Below are positions 63,716 to 64,000 of a DNA stretch of 64,000 bases, piece by piece (positions within the stretch are counted from its first letter, which is position 1; each line of letters opens with the position of its first letter). Source of the stretch: CAVSCR01 sp963726575 (GTDB lineage Bacteria; Actinomycetota; Actinomycetes; JAHEKZ01). The stretch spans positions 62,001 to 126,000 of the forward strand of contig CAVSCR010000007.1 of the NCBI GenBank assembly GCA_963726575.1, read 5' to 3'. Below the pieces are notes generated by a model. That model was not told the origin of the DNA, did not search any database, and saw only the letters and a program-made list of their open reading frames with translations. Both the position numbers and the translations under genes were made by a program.

Positions 63716-64000
63716 TGTTCCACCTCACCGGTTGTCTCGTCGGCTGGTTCCAGCTCGGCTGCACCCACCGAACCGACCGTGCCACGGCTGCGGAGAGCGC
63801 CCGGGATCGATGCGTCCGAGGGCGTACCGTCCGGCAGCAAGGCCGGGGTTCCGACTGCGTTGTGTCGGGCGAACACACCCGGGCTCGGGTAGGGCGTCGG
63901 GTGCGTACCGTCCCGGAACCGCTGGATCGACATCTCACGCTGCGTCGGCCGCGCAGTGAGCCGCTCCCGGTGGGCCAGCACCATGGCGCCGACGGCGGCC
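63712..64000 (-). CDS. nuoJ: NADH-quinone oxidoreductase subunit J, C-terminal part (cut by window edge)
   Basis: The last ~95 residues of NuoJ are readable: the end of the final helix (AAVGAMVLAHRERL) and a long hydrophilic, Pro/Glu-rich tail typical of actinobacterial NuoJ. The gene starts beyond base 64000, where I would expect the remaining nuo genes (I to A), including nuoD, E, F and G. Confidence 0.9.
   Translation of the reverse strand, partial: AAVGAMVLAHRERLTARPTQREMSIQRFRDGTHPTPYPSPGVFARHNAVGTPALLPDGTPSDASIPGALRSRGTVGSVGAAELEPADETTGEVEQ

Overview
The window is high-GC, densely coded DNA from an actinobacterium (Actinomycetota). It carries actinobacterial forms of RpoB/RpoC, an acidic N-terminal extension on NusG, GTG starts with GTGA/ATGA gene overlaps, HadA/HadB-type dehydratases next to rpmG, and menaquinone-type respiration genes. 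From memory, the order ribosomal/RNA polymerase genes - secE - aminotransferase - deaminase - murB - hadBA - rpmG - yajQ - htpX - second nuo cluster - korAB - canonical nuo cluster resembles Streptomyces chromosomes. I cannot name a species.

Layout. 1-13.2 kb (minus strand): start of rpsL, a DUF4190-type membrane protein, rpoC, rpoB, rplL, rplJ, rplA, rplK, nusG, secE and tRNA-Trp. 13.4-17.0 kb: a class I aminotransferase, pgi and rpiA. 17.1-20.4 kb: a compact operon of a PocR-type sensor/regulator, a sulfide:quinone oxidoreductase-like flavoprotein, DUF1641, a TusE/DsrC-like protein and a DsrE2-like protein. This is the best candidate for an under-described system. 20.5-28.3 kb: deaminase, murB, hadB, hadA, a FabG-type reductase, rpmG, tRNA-Met, tRNA-Thr, a Ser/Gly-repeat membrane protein, tRNA-Tyr, yajQ, zwf and htpX. 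28.4-37.1 kb: a partial complex I, nuoABCHIJKLMN, with no nuoD, E, F or G. Divergent from it at 37.2-40.2 kb is korAB (2-oxoacid:ferredoxin oxidoreductase), so the partial complex may take electrons from ferredoxin instead of NADH. 40.2-49.9 kb: rarD, then a respiratory nitrate reductase operon with a SufR-like iron-sulfur regulator as its first gene, then narG, narH, narJ, narI and narK. 50-57.3 kb: accessory genes (alpha/beta hydrolase, nitrilase, phosphotransferase, GyrI-like, glyoxalase-like and VOC proteins, a lipoprotein, and a cytochrome P450 with a Rieske ferredoxin). 57.3-64 kb: polyprenyl diphosphate synthase and the end of a second nuo cluster (nuoJ partial, K, L, M, N).

Together the genes describe a respiratory organism able to use NADH, reduced ferredoxin and probably sulfide as electron sources, a long-chain quinone pool, and nitrate as an acceptor.

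Caution: rpoC, nusG, nuoC and narG each contain a single-base reading-frame break, and korB may have another. Several of these genes are essential, so uncorrected indels in the assembly are the simplest explanation. I saw no CRISPR array, transposase, integrase or rRNA gene.
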